The position numbers and the translations under genes were made by a program. The notes beneath the pieces are model-generated. The model saw nothing but the letters and a program-made list of their open reading frames with translations, was not told the origin of the DNA and made no database searches. 18,003 bases of DNA, taken from NCBI GenBank assembly GCA_900155495.1, contig FTLJ01000851.1, forward strand, positions 1 through 18,003, read 5' to 3'. This document shows positions 1 to 9,742 of the stretch, piece by piece (positions within the stretch are counted from its first letter, which is position 1; the number at the start of each line of letters is the position of its first letter). This stretch comes from Porogramme epimiltina (Eukaryota > Basidiomycota > Agaricomycetes > Polyporales > Polyporaceae).

Positions 1-890
1 CGAAGGCGTCCGTGGATGGTGAGCGGCTTGCAGCTTGGGTATTGAGGGCGAGCGCAGGAAGACACGTCGGGGTAGAGGGAGAGAGGGGACGAGGCGCTCG
101 AGACCGGGGCGCGAGCTAGTGGTCGACACTTTCTGGGAACTGGTGCGCATGCGGAGCGAGCAGGCGGGGTCTTCCGAGCGTCGAGCTGGCGCGAGTTCAT
201 GCGCTCAGCAAAGTGGCTGTCTGGGACCGAGCGGCATTCTCCCTATATGCGACTGGCGATGCTCGCGCGTGGCGGAGGAAGACATTACAGCGCCGTCTGC
301 GGCTTCTCATTGACACAAGGCATCAGAGGGGCGTCTTTGACACGGGTACGCGCGCCGGCTTCCTCCCCAGGGGATCGCAGCAGCACCTCGAGCTCGTCGT
401 CCGCGCCGTCGCCGGCGTCTGGAGGCACATGCGACCGCGCCCACATGTCGTTGAAGGTCTCATCGTCTCCTAAGGGCGCTTCTCTGGCCGTAGTGGGTAG
501 AAGCGTAAACGGAGAGAGTGAGTTTGCGGCCGCGTCGGCGTCGACTGAGGGAGCGTGCTTGGGTTCACTGCGGCGTCCGGCGTGGGAAGGGGGAGCAAGG
601 CCGCCTCGGAGGTCTCCAACTTGAGCTAGGCCTGGTGCAAGGGCTTCGCACGAGATACAGCGGCCAACGGGGCGCGGGCGGGGGGGAGGAGTGTCGACGG
701 CGCATGCTGGCGAGCAGGGGACGTCGGGAGGCTGGACCAGCTGAGCGGTGACGTCATCGCCGTGGGCGCTAATCCGCAAGGGCGACGTGGCTCCCGGGAC
801 CCGCTAGGCGTTTGAACGCGCGCGACGCTTGCACCTGGAGTGAGCCTGGACGCCTCGCGGGCCGCGCGAGCGAGCAGGGCTTGTGCTATG
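1..890. repeat. Repeat block, 3'-side part of unit copy A
   Basis: This block aligns almost end to end with 11779-12641, with many substitutions and small indels. Shared landmarks include the stretch around position 60 (AGGAAGACACGTCG), the segment near 355-400 and the TGACGTCA site at 749. It is cut by the left edge of the window. On the minus strand a short frame reads LEVLLRSPGEEAGA in both copies, but copy B carries an extra 7 bp just after it, so the frame does not continue in the same way. No intact gene is seen. It lies directly downstream, in the minus-strand sense, of the exon-like part of copy A. Confidence 0.85.
749..756. promoter_or_regulatory. TGACGTCA palindrome (CRE/ATF-type site), copy A
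   Basis: Perfect 8-bp TGACGTCA. The same octamer sits at the aligned place in copy B (12515) and in the diverged copy D (10895). TGACGTCA is the classic binding site of ATF/CREB-family bZIP factors. Whether any factor binds here is inference. Confidence 0.4.
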
Positions 891-1295
891 TCGTACTCAG
901 TTCCGGCCGCATGACGCTTCGTTGGCAGCAGTCTCAGCGCGCGCGACGGCAGACGCGAGGGTCACCGTGATGGCATGTTGCGCGCGGCGGTCGACGTTGA
1001 GGGATTCGAGGCACGCGAACTTGGACTCGCGCACCTCAATTTGGCAGCTTCTGTGGGCGAACTGTAGAGAAAGCGTCTGCTCGCGCGCTCAGATAATAAG
1101 CACACTCAATGGCCCGCCAGGAGCGCGGAGAAACAGACATACCTCGACCACTTTCCTCTCCCGCCTCACATATCGCGCGTCTTCCTCCGGCGCCTCAACG
1201 CGAGCAAAGAGATTGTCTAGGTCCGTTTGTAGCTGCTAGATCCAGAAGACGAAGCGCGCATCAGTATTGCATGAAAACTGCCGCGCATAGTGTCC
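891..1295. other. Spacer present in copy A, missing from copy B
   Basis: About 400 bp between the two parts of copy A. The corresponding place in copy B (about 12642-12666) has only some 25 bp, so either A gained this piece or B lost it. It is GC-rich. I see no gene, terminal repeats or target duplication in it. Confidence 0.5.
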
Positions 1296-2010
1296 ACTTA
1301 CCGATCTGGCCTGACGAGTCGAGAATCGAGATCTCTGTCCACGAACAATCGTCGCGCCATGGCCGTGCGTGCCGTGTCATTCCTCCTCTTCTGTACCGGG
1401 GACGATGTCTGCTCTCGCTTCTACCCGTGATATAGAGCAAGGAAGATTGAAGGCAGCGCGAGGGAGAGCAAGCCCTGTAGCAAGTGGGCGTTGACCGACA
1501 CGGGGAGACTTGCGGAAGAGGCGGAGCACGAAAGGTGAACCCCGTAGTGCTGGGGAGTGGGTTTGCGCGAGTATAAGGGAGAAAGTAACAGTATGACGCA
1601 CCTGGACAGTTGCACAAGCCAGATTCGGTGGTGGTGGAGACCATGGGATAGCAGAGAGCATCCTTAGAGGTCGGCTAAAGCACGCGGATAGACGTCATTG
1701 GTGGAAAAAGAAGTGGAAGAGACGGGACGCACCTGTATGGAGGTCTACGTAGTGGAGCTGGGCGCGCAATGTTACGTGCAGCCAAGAGGAAGCTTTGTGG
1801 ATGGTATGCGGATACGACGCATATGGCGCGGGGGGCAGGTGTTGGGAAGGGCGGGAAGGGGCTAGGGCTGGGGCTCGGCTGTTGTTCTTCCGGCGGAGAC
1901 TATTGGTCCTGGCCTGTCGACAATAGGTGTCGAGGCGTGGGCGGTATGGGTAGCGCTAAGAGAAGAGCGTGGTGGAAAGGGGAAGCCCTCGCCGAGCCGT
2001 GAAAGTAGGG
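1296..2010 (-). pseudogene. Degenerate spliced unit, copy A
   Basis: Four exon-like blocks can be read on the minus strand: about 2010-1816, a mini-exon 1757-1733 (25 bp), 1674-1602 (73 bp) and 1549-1302. The gaps of 58, 58 and 52 bp start with GTATCC, GTGCGT and GTGCGT and end in AG. A GTAAGT donor follows the last block at 1301-1296. The first three blocks and their introns match copies B and C at the same relative places. The frame fails: the first block holds an in-frame TAG, and the last block has TGA after TEEEE where copy B has CGA. The 1.4 kb lying between the third and last blocks of copy B is absent here. I do not recognise the product. It could be a dead gene or a spliced non-coding RNA. 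Confidence 0.55.
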
Positions 2011-3043
2011 TGTGGCAAAGATGGATGGGCTGGCGCTGACGTCATCGCTACAGGGGCCAATGCAGACGCGACTTGACTGGCCCCAGTGGACTCAGCCAGC
2101 TGCCCACGAGCTGCGCTGAGCCCCAGGGAGACTCGGAAGCGTGTGCCGGTCGTTAACAGCGTCCAATGGGATGGGGTGGTCTTCAGTGGACGTCAGTGGC
2201 CGGCGTCCAGCGGTGTCAGGTCGGGGTGTTCGGCGCACTGTGCCAGTGGCATCCGTCGGGGCCTGTCGTTACCTAGTGGTTGGGACCCCCATCGCAACTA
2301 GCTTCTCCTCTAGAGATCACGTCACTGAGATGGCTTATTTGAGCCTACCGCTAGGCAGCAGCGTTACCACCGTCTTCCTATTTGCGTACAAGACCGGGAG
2401 CGCGATGACATTTCGACGCATGGAGTGTATGTGCGATAGTCACTATATGCTACCCTACAGAAGGAGCTGTCGCCGTTATACCAGCTGGCGTACACGAGAG
2501 TCAAGCAACCAAGATCCTCGCCGTCGGAAATACTCGTATGCCATCCCTCGGTAGAACTCGCACGCGCAACTTTGATGACGACATGCATGGTGCAGGTGGA
2601 ATAGATGGATACGAAGGGGAGGCCATACTACAGACGAACGTGGCGTGTGGGAGACGGTAAAGAGTACCAAGCTAGGAAACTCGCCTGTATGCACTAGCTA
2701 CATCGAGAGGGAGGAACGCTTGAGGGGCAGGGTCTCAGGACGATGGGCCGAAATTTTCAGCAGATACGAACGCGGTGTCATGAGGGATACTTCTAACAGC
2801 CTTGGGGGACGAGGGTGAAGTGAGGAGGCGGCTTGGCACGGGAAGAGCAGAGAGAGCAAGACGGCGAGGGCGGAGTAGCGAAGGTGAAGGCGAAAGGCGG
2901 CGACAGGGAGCATCGGGCGTCGTGCAAACGTCCGCCGGGTAATCGGCAAGGTGTAAGCCGGGGTCTAGAACGGCCCCTCCACGGTCACGGGGATTTCACG
3001 TGTGATGTCCCTTCCAAGGCGCCGACTCCATCGCCCGGCCCTA
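2011..3043. other. Intergenic, no recognisable gene
   Basis: About 1 kb between copy A and the foldback structure. Open frames on both strands are short, overlap each other and mostly lack an ATG. A 32-codon ATG frame on the plus strand (2021-2119) overlaps the TGACGTCA at 2037, but nothing supports its expression. No repeat partner for this stretch is seen elsewhere in the window. Confidence 0.6.
2037..2044. promoter_or_regulatory. TGACGTCA palindrome upstream of copy A
   Basis: A second perfect octamer, just upstream of the first exon-like block of copy A in the minus-strand sense. Copy B has AGACGTCA at about 14836, one mismatch away. A promoter role for copy A is a guess from position only. 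Confidence 0.3.
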
Positions 3044-3290
3044 CACGGCGGGCATCTCCGAATTTTCACCCCATGAAAAGCCTGAACGAAGTCCAGACTC
3101 GTGGCTTCTAGTTTCGCAACACTTTCACAACACTTTTGGTTTTGACGACGGTATCCTTTTCGGTGAGATTTTGGGCAAGCGAAAAGGCAAACTGTTTGTC
3201 ATGTCACGTGCTTGCATAAAATGGAACATCTTCGTCCCCATTGTTACCGCGGGCTCATAGTCAATATATACGAAAAGACCTTGGTATGAT
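3044..3290 (+). repeat. Left inverted arm
   Basis: It starts with CACGGCGGGCATCTC and ends near GGTATGAT. Long blocks match the reverse complement of 4161-4437, for example AGTCCAGAC..CGTGGCTTC, GAAAAGGCAAACT and CACGTGCTTGCA. By eye roughly three quarters of positions agree. It is about 30 bp shorter than its partner because of indels near its inner end. Confidence 0.85.
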
Positions 3291-3456
3291 GTAAAAAGGT
3301 TTTCCCTTCAAGGACGACGGGACGCGCCACTGCGGCGCCAAGCAGTGGCATGAACATTCAGCGGAAACACGCGTACGTGACACGGCTCACTCCCCACTTA
3401 AGTTCACACAGACTCCATCATGCCAATGCGGGCCCATCCACTGCGTGTGCCGTGAG

Positions 3457-3953
3457 TTCGCTCCTTGCCACGCCATTGTACTCCTCGTCACGTTGATGTA
3501 TTCCCCATGGCGCCAGTGTACTCCTCGTCCCATTGGCATACTCCTTGCCACACCGGTCTACTCCCCGGGACCCCGCCACAATGATCTACTTCTCCCCCAC
3601 CGCATCGACCCGCTCAGCCCTGCGTCGGCCCACTCCTCCTCACGTTGGCCCGCTCCCCGCCGCGCCGATCTGCTCCCTGCCTCTCCGGTCTACTTCCCAC
3701 TACACCAGCCTACTCTCCGCCACATTAATCTAGCACCTTCCGTTGCGTCAATTTACCCGGTCCCTGCTCAGGCTGCATCGGCCCACTCCTCGCCACGCTA
3801 GCCTAATCCCCACCACGTCAATCTACTCCCCACCATATCTATTGACTCCGCCCTGCATTGGTCTACTCCCCACCTCACCAGTCTACTCCCTGTCGCGCTC
3901 CGAGTCCTCTCCACGCTTCCCATTGCATTGGTCTACCCCCCACTGCCCGTACC
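3457..3953. repeat. Degenerate ~20-bp minisatellite
   Basis: About 24 tandem units, most 20 bp long and some 17-28 bp, with an approximate consensus TACTCCCCGCCACRYYGRTC (R = A/G, Y = C/T). Clear successive units begin at 3478, 3498 and 3518. The plus strand is strongly pyrimidine-rich. A 20-bp period is not a multiple of three, so the proline/serine-rich frames that cross it are not real proteins. It sits between the inverted arms. Confidence 0.85.
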
Positions 3954-4160
3954 ATATGTTTAAGTGATATCTATTCGTTAGTCACAGTGCTCATGGATCC
4001 TTAATAACTTCCTCTGGTAGCTTCCGGCACTGGTGGGCGCACGCACGAGTTGCGAGGAGGGTCGCAAGGCCGCAACTTGAGGCGGCGGTCGCGTCAATTG
4101 GCCGCTTAAGGATCAATGGGGTGGCAAGAACGCGCATACACTGTTATTGCTCCTTCTCTA

Positions 4161-4437
4161 TCATACCAATCTAAACTTACAGAACCCCTTCGTATATGCA
4201 AAAATGTTTGCTAGGAGCCTAAGGTGAAAAGCGGTAACAAAGGGAGTGAAAATGTTTCATTTTCTGCAAGCACGTGACGTGAGAAAAAGTTTGCCTTTTC
4301 ACTTCGCCAAAAACTCGCCAAATAGGGAAACGTCATCAGGGGTGAAAGTGCTGTGAAAATGTTGCAAAAATGGAAGCCACGTGTCTGGACTTCGTCTAGA
4401 CTTTTCATAGGGAGAAAATTCTGAGATGCCCGCCGTG
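4161..4437 (-). repeat. Right inverted arm
   Basis: Reverse-complement partner of 3044-3290. Its outer end reads GAGATGCCCGCCGTG, the complement of the left outer end. It contains CACGTGACGTGAG and TTTGCCTTTTC, which match the left arm. Confidence 0.85.
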
Positions 4438-5912
4438 CTAGCAAGGGGGTAGCGCCGTGTAATCCTCGAGCTCCGAGCCCAGTGGCGGCACCCGTTTCAC
4501 TCTTCGTCTACACTGGCCGTCCTTCCTCATCCGCCACTCCACTCACCGATCGTGATGCCTAGACCAAACACCTGCGAGAGTCTCTCAGCTGACCTGTCCA
4601 CGCTCCACCCTCCTTTGTCTGTACTCTGTAATCAATATCTTTAATCGTAAGCCTGCCATCACGGCGGTACTAAGTGCCAAGCCACGCATCTATTGTGATT
4701 CCTGCGCTCACGTACTCTCTCTTCGCACCTATTCACATAGAAATCCACGCCCCATGGGTGTGGTGACCTAGAAGCTCCTGAACTATAATGCTAGATCAAG
4801 GCGGGAATATCAAGAACATTCCTAGTTACCAAGTGCGTTCATTGATGTCGTCGTCCGCGCCGTCATTGTACATGTCGATGACCCGCGCGTCCTGCGCGAT
4901 CCCTGCAACTCGCTGACACGGTTCCCTGCCCCAGACCAGGCCCGGGGTTCGGCATGCCGTCAGTGGGCATAATCTGCCTCGAAGCTGTACGTTAAGGCCT
5001 CAGCTTTCCCTCGCTGTCCCATTCACGCTAACCCCTCGGGTGTCCTTCGTCGACGTCGGGGCGTCTTGCTACAGATCCGTCGCTGATCAAATTTGGTGAA
5101 GAACGCCCGGAGTGTGTTTTATGGTCCGCAATGGTATGTCATTGACGTCCCTATGACGGAGCTTATTGGGCGCGGCGCGCCTCGATGCACTGTTTTCATC
5201 ACCCACTGCTTGTTTATTGTAGGTGAAGGCCGCGACGTCTGCTTCAAAGTCGCACGATCTATGCCCCATCGCTATCTACCCCTCCCTTCACGTCGTGGCT
5301 GGCCACAAGCAGCACTCTCCTACTGTCACATCATTCACCAATGCTCATGCGGTGCACAGCGAGCAAGACTTTCACGCGTTACGTCGCACTTGTGAATTCT
5401 ACACGGAGTCAGTTCCCCAAGCACAGATCAACAGACTCCGATGTCAGCATACCACCACTCGCTCCGTGATACGTTCTCCACTCGCCATGTTGTTTCGAAG
5501 CCCACCATTAGAGGTTCCCTACTAAGGGTCCAATATAGCTTAAGTCTTCGCGGACCTTCGGCCGAGGTATGTCGATGCGATTCTACCAGTGGCATGCGGC
5601 TGTGTTAACGCGCTCTTACCTGCAAGGTCGGGCACCTATAGCCCTATTCCCCATGATCTTACGACGATAGACGGCGAGTGTGACCAGGCCGCCAAAACGA
5701 TGCCCTCTTGAACTCTGGAATCTAGCGCGGCGTACCGTGAGCTCGAGGGATTAACTGGATTCCGTCAATTTTTCCTCGGTGCGAAGGGATTCTGTCACCG
5801 TATATGTCAAGTACACTTACGCACATGTTCTACTGCGTAGCCTTCCCCGTGCTTGCGCCATCAATTTGAGTTTCAGCTATGGAACTGACGTGTTAGGTTG
5901 CACCCCCTAGAT
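4438..5912. other. Intergenic, only weak small ORFs
   Basis: About 1.5 kb without a convincing gene. Two open frames are worth noting. On the minus strand a 60-codon ATG frame at 5087-5269 begins MGHRSCDFEADVAAFTYN. On the plus strand an open frame at 5223-5525, without a good start, follows a possible acceptor (TTTATTGTAG at about 5221). They overlap in opposite directions, so at most one is real. Neither resembles a family I know. Confidence 0.45.
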
Positions 5913-5920
5913 CTCACAAG
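5913..5920. repeat. Target site duplication, left copy
   Basis: CTCACAAG immediately left of the transposon end. It is identical to 6827-6834 immediately right of the other end. An 8-bp duplication is the hallmark length of hAT-type insertion. Confidence 0.9.
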
Positions 5921-5943
5921 TAGGGTATGCCACGGGTCGGGTA
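5921..5943 (+). repeat. Left terminal inverted repeat
   Basis: 23 bp, 21 of which match the complement of 6804-6826. Mismatches are at the second and sixth bases. Confidence 0.9.
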
Positions 5944-6007
5944 TGGGTATTTTGAGCCTACTCGTACCCGTACCCGGCGTCAACCCGGACCCGTGGTATG
6001 GGTCACC

Positions 6008-6023
6008 CGCGGGTATACCCGCG
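6008..6023. repeat. Perfect 16-bp palindrome in subterminal region
   Basis: CGCGGGTATACCCGCG, built from two head-to-head GGGTA motifs, inside the left subterminal region of the transposon. A paired transposase-binding site is possible but unproven. Confidence 0.6.
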
Positions 6024-6803
6024 AATAAAAGTCGACCCTTGACTCCGGGTGACTAGTAAGTCCTACAAGATGCCCTAAGAGGTATGAATAGTGGACAAAG
6101 TACCTTAGATTAATATCTGTGGTACCTTGTGTACTACTCTACGCAATAATTCTCGTAATTGACACTCCGAACACGACTGGCACGATGCTGTCTGCCTGGG
6201 GCACCTGTCACTCTCTCCTAGTACACGAAGGCTGAGGCCTCTGAGGCCTACGTCTAGCGCCCTCAATGGTGGAAGCATAGCTATTGACTCGCTCGCGACG
6301 GTCATGATCGCCAAGGCCGTGAGTATAGCATGCATTCACGCGTCCTGTCCATGGACACCAACCGTACTGTTGACGGCGCGAGTCAGTCGCGGGACGACAT
6401 CGCGGCCATGAGGCTGTACAGCGCCAGTGAGCGCGCAACCGTCTCTGCGTCCGTCCAGACCACGTCAACACTGCATACGAGCTCCTTCGTATTTGTTGTG
6501 TGCGTACCCGCATCAACCGCGTACCTGTGACGCGCCCACAGCTGCACGCCAGCAGCGACGCTGCCCGCGCTTCTCGCAATACACGACGCGCATGCGTTTC
6601 TCGCCCCATGGAGGAGGCGGCAGCGCCCTTACAGGCAACGGTGCGCGCGGCTGGAGCACGACGCGGAGGTGAACGATCAATGCCCTGCCCTCGTCCCCGA
6701 TCGAGTGCGCACGTTGCTGTCATAGGTGACATAGCACGCGACAAACCCGTACCCGTAGCTCGGGTACGTTCTCATGAACCCGTACCCGTACCCGTGGCGG
6801 GCT

Positions 6804-6826
6804 TACCCGACCCGTGGCATGCCCAA
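6804..6826 (-). repeat. Right terminal inverted repeat
   Basis: Complement of the left terminus with two mismatches. It ends directly at the second CTCACAAG. Confidence 0.9.
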
Positions 6827-6834
6827 CTCACAAG
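6827..6834. repeat. Target site duplication, right copy
   Basis: CTCACAAG, identical to 5913-5920. Confidence 0.9.
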
Positions 6835-7351
6835 ACGAGAGGCTGCTATTAATACTGATACACGATGTCAGGGGCTTCATCGGATTGCAGCAAGTGGGTT
6901 GAACGGAACGAGGGACAAGTGTCGATCCACGACCCTCTTGTGTACCACGGCCCCACGTATATTTGCTCTGGTCGATAGGTGTGGGTTTGACTGTGTTGTC
7001 AAATTCTCCGTTCGCATTATCGCTAGAAGCTTACTCCGTCATGTGAATCTTTTCATCTACCCTTTCACTAGAAGCCTTCCATGCGTTATATTCCTCGTGT
7101 TGGCTTTCATTACACTACTCAGTTCACTATATGCTGCAGAGGGGATGTATCCATGCGGTCATTGGCTATAACATCCACATTCCGGCGCCGGCTCAAGGCA
7201 ACATATCGCCTACTTCAGGCATTGCAGTCATCATCTTATGGTGCGTCCTATTGATTCATGGGTGTGAGCAAAGGAGCATAAATAGTGCTGAGAGATACGA
7301 TTCCTCGCAATATATATAAAGCAGCCTGAATCATCGCTTTACTTGTACACA
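6835..7351. other. Intergenic between transposon and F-box gene
   Basis: AT-richer than the flanks. A plus-strand frame ending near 7171 has a hydrophobic stretch (SLPCVIFLVLAFITLLSSLY), but it runs out of the transposon and has no supported start, so I do not call a gene. TATATATA at about 7308-7317 lies some 35-45 bases past the stop of the minus-strand gene and could help 3'-end formation. No AATAAA is seen there. Confidence 0.5.
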
Positions 7352-9742
7352 TCACAACTCTAGATCTATAGCGCGAAAAGTATCCAATGTTCCGTGCAAG
7401 CTGCCCACCACTAGCACCTTTCCGTCCTGTGAAACGTGCCAGAGTCCATTCTCACCTCCCATATTTTCCGACATGACACACTCACCATTCACTACCCTCA
7501 AGACCCGCAACATACTATGTGTGTACTCCCCCACCACGTATTGACTGTTTTGTGCGAAGCAAATCTTCAAGACGCGCCCCAGATACGGGGATAGACTGCC
7601 AACCGACCACAGCAACACTCCGTTGTCCGCGTCCGACATGTTCACAATTTGATTTCCCCGGATTCCTTTCGCCCAACATACCCGATGGCCATTGGGAGAG
7701 AGTCGAGTCAAATCCTGATCGAGTTCACGGACATGGCTTCCGGCAGAGTCGACGAGATAAGTGTTGTGAAGGAGTCTTCCAGTGCGAAAATCCCATTTTT
7801 GAATGGCACCACAATGACAAGCGGCCACAATTGACGTTTCGCCTTCCGTAGATCCCACGGCAACTCGGTAGTGGATGTGGTCATCCTTATGGCGTGGAAG
7901 AACTGCGTGCAAGGTCCACGTTGCCGTGTCCCACACGCAAACTTCGTATGCCCACTCGGAACCGTTGTGTTCCAAGAACCACTTTGCATCAAGTGATATG
8001 TGTACGACGTTCGGGTGGATCTCGAGGGACCATCCTTCATGGGCTTGACGGAAATGGTGGTAGGTTTGAACTAGAGCGAAACTCTGCATCTCCCAGACAA
8101 GCCAGGTCCCGTCATCTGTCCACGCAAAGAGGATATCATTGCTGGCATTTGTATTCCAGTATGACTTTCCATTTCCATTGTATTCCGCGAGGAGAGCCAC
8201 ACAGATTCCACAGGAATGGTCCCATACCACAAAATGTTGCTCCATGATCATTACGATGTAGTTCTCATGTCCGCCCGGTGACGGAATAAACAGCAGTGGA
8301 CGCACAGCCTTGATCTTGGCCAACATGATTCTTGTCCGCGAGTCCCACACGGCGACTAACCCATCGGAAGACTGCAAGGCTCCAGCAACGAATTTCCCGC
8401 TGGGTGACACAGTAATGTCAGAGATATAGTTTTCATCATCTGTATCCCCTGTGTGTCAAGGGGGTCAGCATCGGACCATGGATGTGCACATAGCAGAGCT
8501 AGAACTTACTTACCCGATACGCTGAAATCTATCTTCAAACGTCCGGTGCGATGGAGCTCAGGGAACTCGGCGCGGAAGAGGGTATTTATTTGATCTACGA
8601 CTCGTTTTTGTAGAGCATTCGAGCCTTTGAGGATGAGGGAGGTGAGGATTCCTTCATCACGTTGCTGATCACCAAGGATACCATCGATTTCGCGGTAGAG
8701 AGCGCAACACCATTCTCCAGAGATCTCTGTCCTCTGTTGTGTGTGACTTTGACTGTTTTCAAAATCAAACGCTCCGTTGAATTCAAGAGTGATGTTGTGC
8801 AGAGGTGGCCATGGCTTTCTGTGTGTGAGGAGTTTGACCACAGTCGCCAGAGAGTCAGCAATATGACCGTATGGAAGGCTAAGAGACAAAGAATGAAGCA
8901 AGGGAAAGTTGGAAAGATCAAGAATAATGCCGTCTACAGAGAGTAGTATGAGTAGCCAGTATGTCAAATACCGGTAGGTCTCCAGACTCACCGTGGTCGA
9001 CCCAATCCGGTAGCTGTAATTGGATGCACTCCAAGCTGTGACGGAGGCTATGCGCAATATATGGCTGACCGTATTGTCTCATACGTGCTTTCTCTTTGCC
9101 AAGTGGGAAAACATCCTTCTCCTAGATTGTGGCTCAGCCCCGTACAGCATACGCCCTGATGACATGTACACGCACTGTGAAGTGAGGTCGGTGACAGCTG
9201 GAATCAATATCATATCTCTCCCCGTCAGAGGACAAAGTTCTGAGAGAGGGGAAGGCATTGACGAGATGATGTACACGATTTATAAGGGCATCGATCCTGG
9301 AGAGGTGAAGGTGTACGATGTGCGGATAGCCCAGGGACAGGCACCGCCGAGTGATGTTGTCGAGAGGGATGCCGCCGGATACACCGAGTTTGATGGTACA
9401 TGAGGGCATCGTTCTGAGTAATAAGAGGGCAAGGCGAAGCGGCGGGTTTCCCCCCCGCCAGGCGCTAGCAGTAGCATGGATAGCGCGAACGAGATACCGA
9501 AGGGATGGATTTTTGAGGAACGTGGTCTGGAGAGTGTTGAATCCTGCATTGTCTTGGATGTAAATCGATCGAAAGAGATGGAGTCGGCTGCGATGGATCC
9601 AGTCCTTGCATACCAGAGTACAGATGCAGAGTGTTCTGAGGTAATCCGCATTCGATATGTGACTGTAGTCTTTATCTGCGTCCACACCGATGTGATCAAT
9701 GACCAGAAACCCAAGCTCTGCGGGAAGATGCCGTTTGAGCAT
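7352..9742 (-). CDS. F-box protein with leucine-rich middle and C-terminal WD40-like propeller
   Basis: Spliced gene on the complement with exons 9742-9176, 9121-8992, 8933-8514 and 8448-7352. The introns (54, 58, 65 bp) begin GTGCGT, GTGAGT and GTAAGT and end CTAG, GTAG and ACAG. All phases join, giving 738 codons with stop (737 aa). The start is the first in-frame ATG after an upstream TGA, has A at -3 and follows a pyrimidine-rich leader. Residues about 5-62 form an F-box: HLPAELGFLVI, then CTLVCKDWIHRSRLHLF. Residues about 80-370 hold leucine-rich stretches such as FPLLHSLSLSLP. From about 375 to the end there are 7-8 WD40-like blades, with VAVWD (404-408), VVWD (446-449), LVWE, VCVWD (542-546) and QKWD (589-592). 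F-box proteins bind Skp1 in SCF ubiquitin ligases, and the distal domain usually picks the substrate; that role is inferred here. No transmembrane segment is evident. Its neighbours are repeats, so context gives no pathway. Confidence 0.9.

Larger units (their letters stand above)
3044..4437. mobile_element. Foldback-like element with long inverted arms
   Basis: The left arm (3044-3290) and right arm (4161-4437) are inverted copies of each other, and the about 870 bp between them is mostly minisatellite. Long inverted repeats around a repetitive centre resemble foldback transposons or large MITEs. No transposase frame is present, so it could only be non-autonomous. Weaker arm similarity may continue outward to about 3012 and 4462. 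I found no convincing target site duplication, so the exact ends and superfamily are open. Two neighbouring copies of a short repeat in opposite orientation would look the same. Confidence 0.6.
5921..6826. mobile_element. Non-autonomous hAT-like DNA transposon (906 bp)
   Basis: Both ends are defined. The terminal inverted repeats start TAGGGTATGCC (left) and TTGGGCATGCC (right, complement) and share ATGCCACGGGTCGGGTA. Perfect 8-bp direct repeats CTCACAAG flank them. The outer 100-130 bp on each side is packed with GGGTA/TACCC motifs in both orientations, as in subterminal regions of many hAT elements, where transposase binds. The 178-residue minus-strand open frame inside (6208-6744) is arginine- and alanine-rich and shows no hAT dimerisation region or catalytic motif that I can see, so the element probably depends on a transposase elsewhere. 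The intact duplication suggests the insertion is not very old. Superfamily assignment rests on duplication length and end sequence. Confidence 0.88.

Noticed and set aside
3445..3967. Proline/serine-rich open frames on the plus strand
   Set aside because: They run through the 20-bp minisatellite. The period is not a multiple of three, so the peptide is a by-product of repeat composition.
5087..5525. Two overlapping small frames on opposite strands as genes
   Set aside because: No domain, no repeat or homologue in the window and no secure splice structure. They are noted in the intergenic entry only.
6208..6744. 178-codon minus-strand frame inside the transposon as a transposase
   Set aside because: Arginine- and alanine-rich with no hAT catalytic or dimerisation motif visible. 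It looks like a GC-driven chance frame.
8506..9057. Reading the F-box gene's middle as one unspliced 183-residue protein
   Set aside because: It runs through the 58-bp GTGAGT..TGTAG intron. Using exon 2 in the other frame gives a continuous leucine-rich reading (PDWVDHDGIILDLSNFPLL) and all phases fit.
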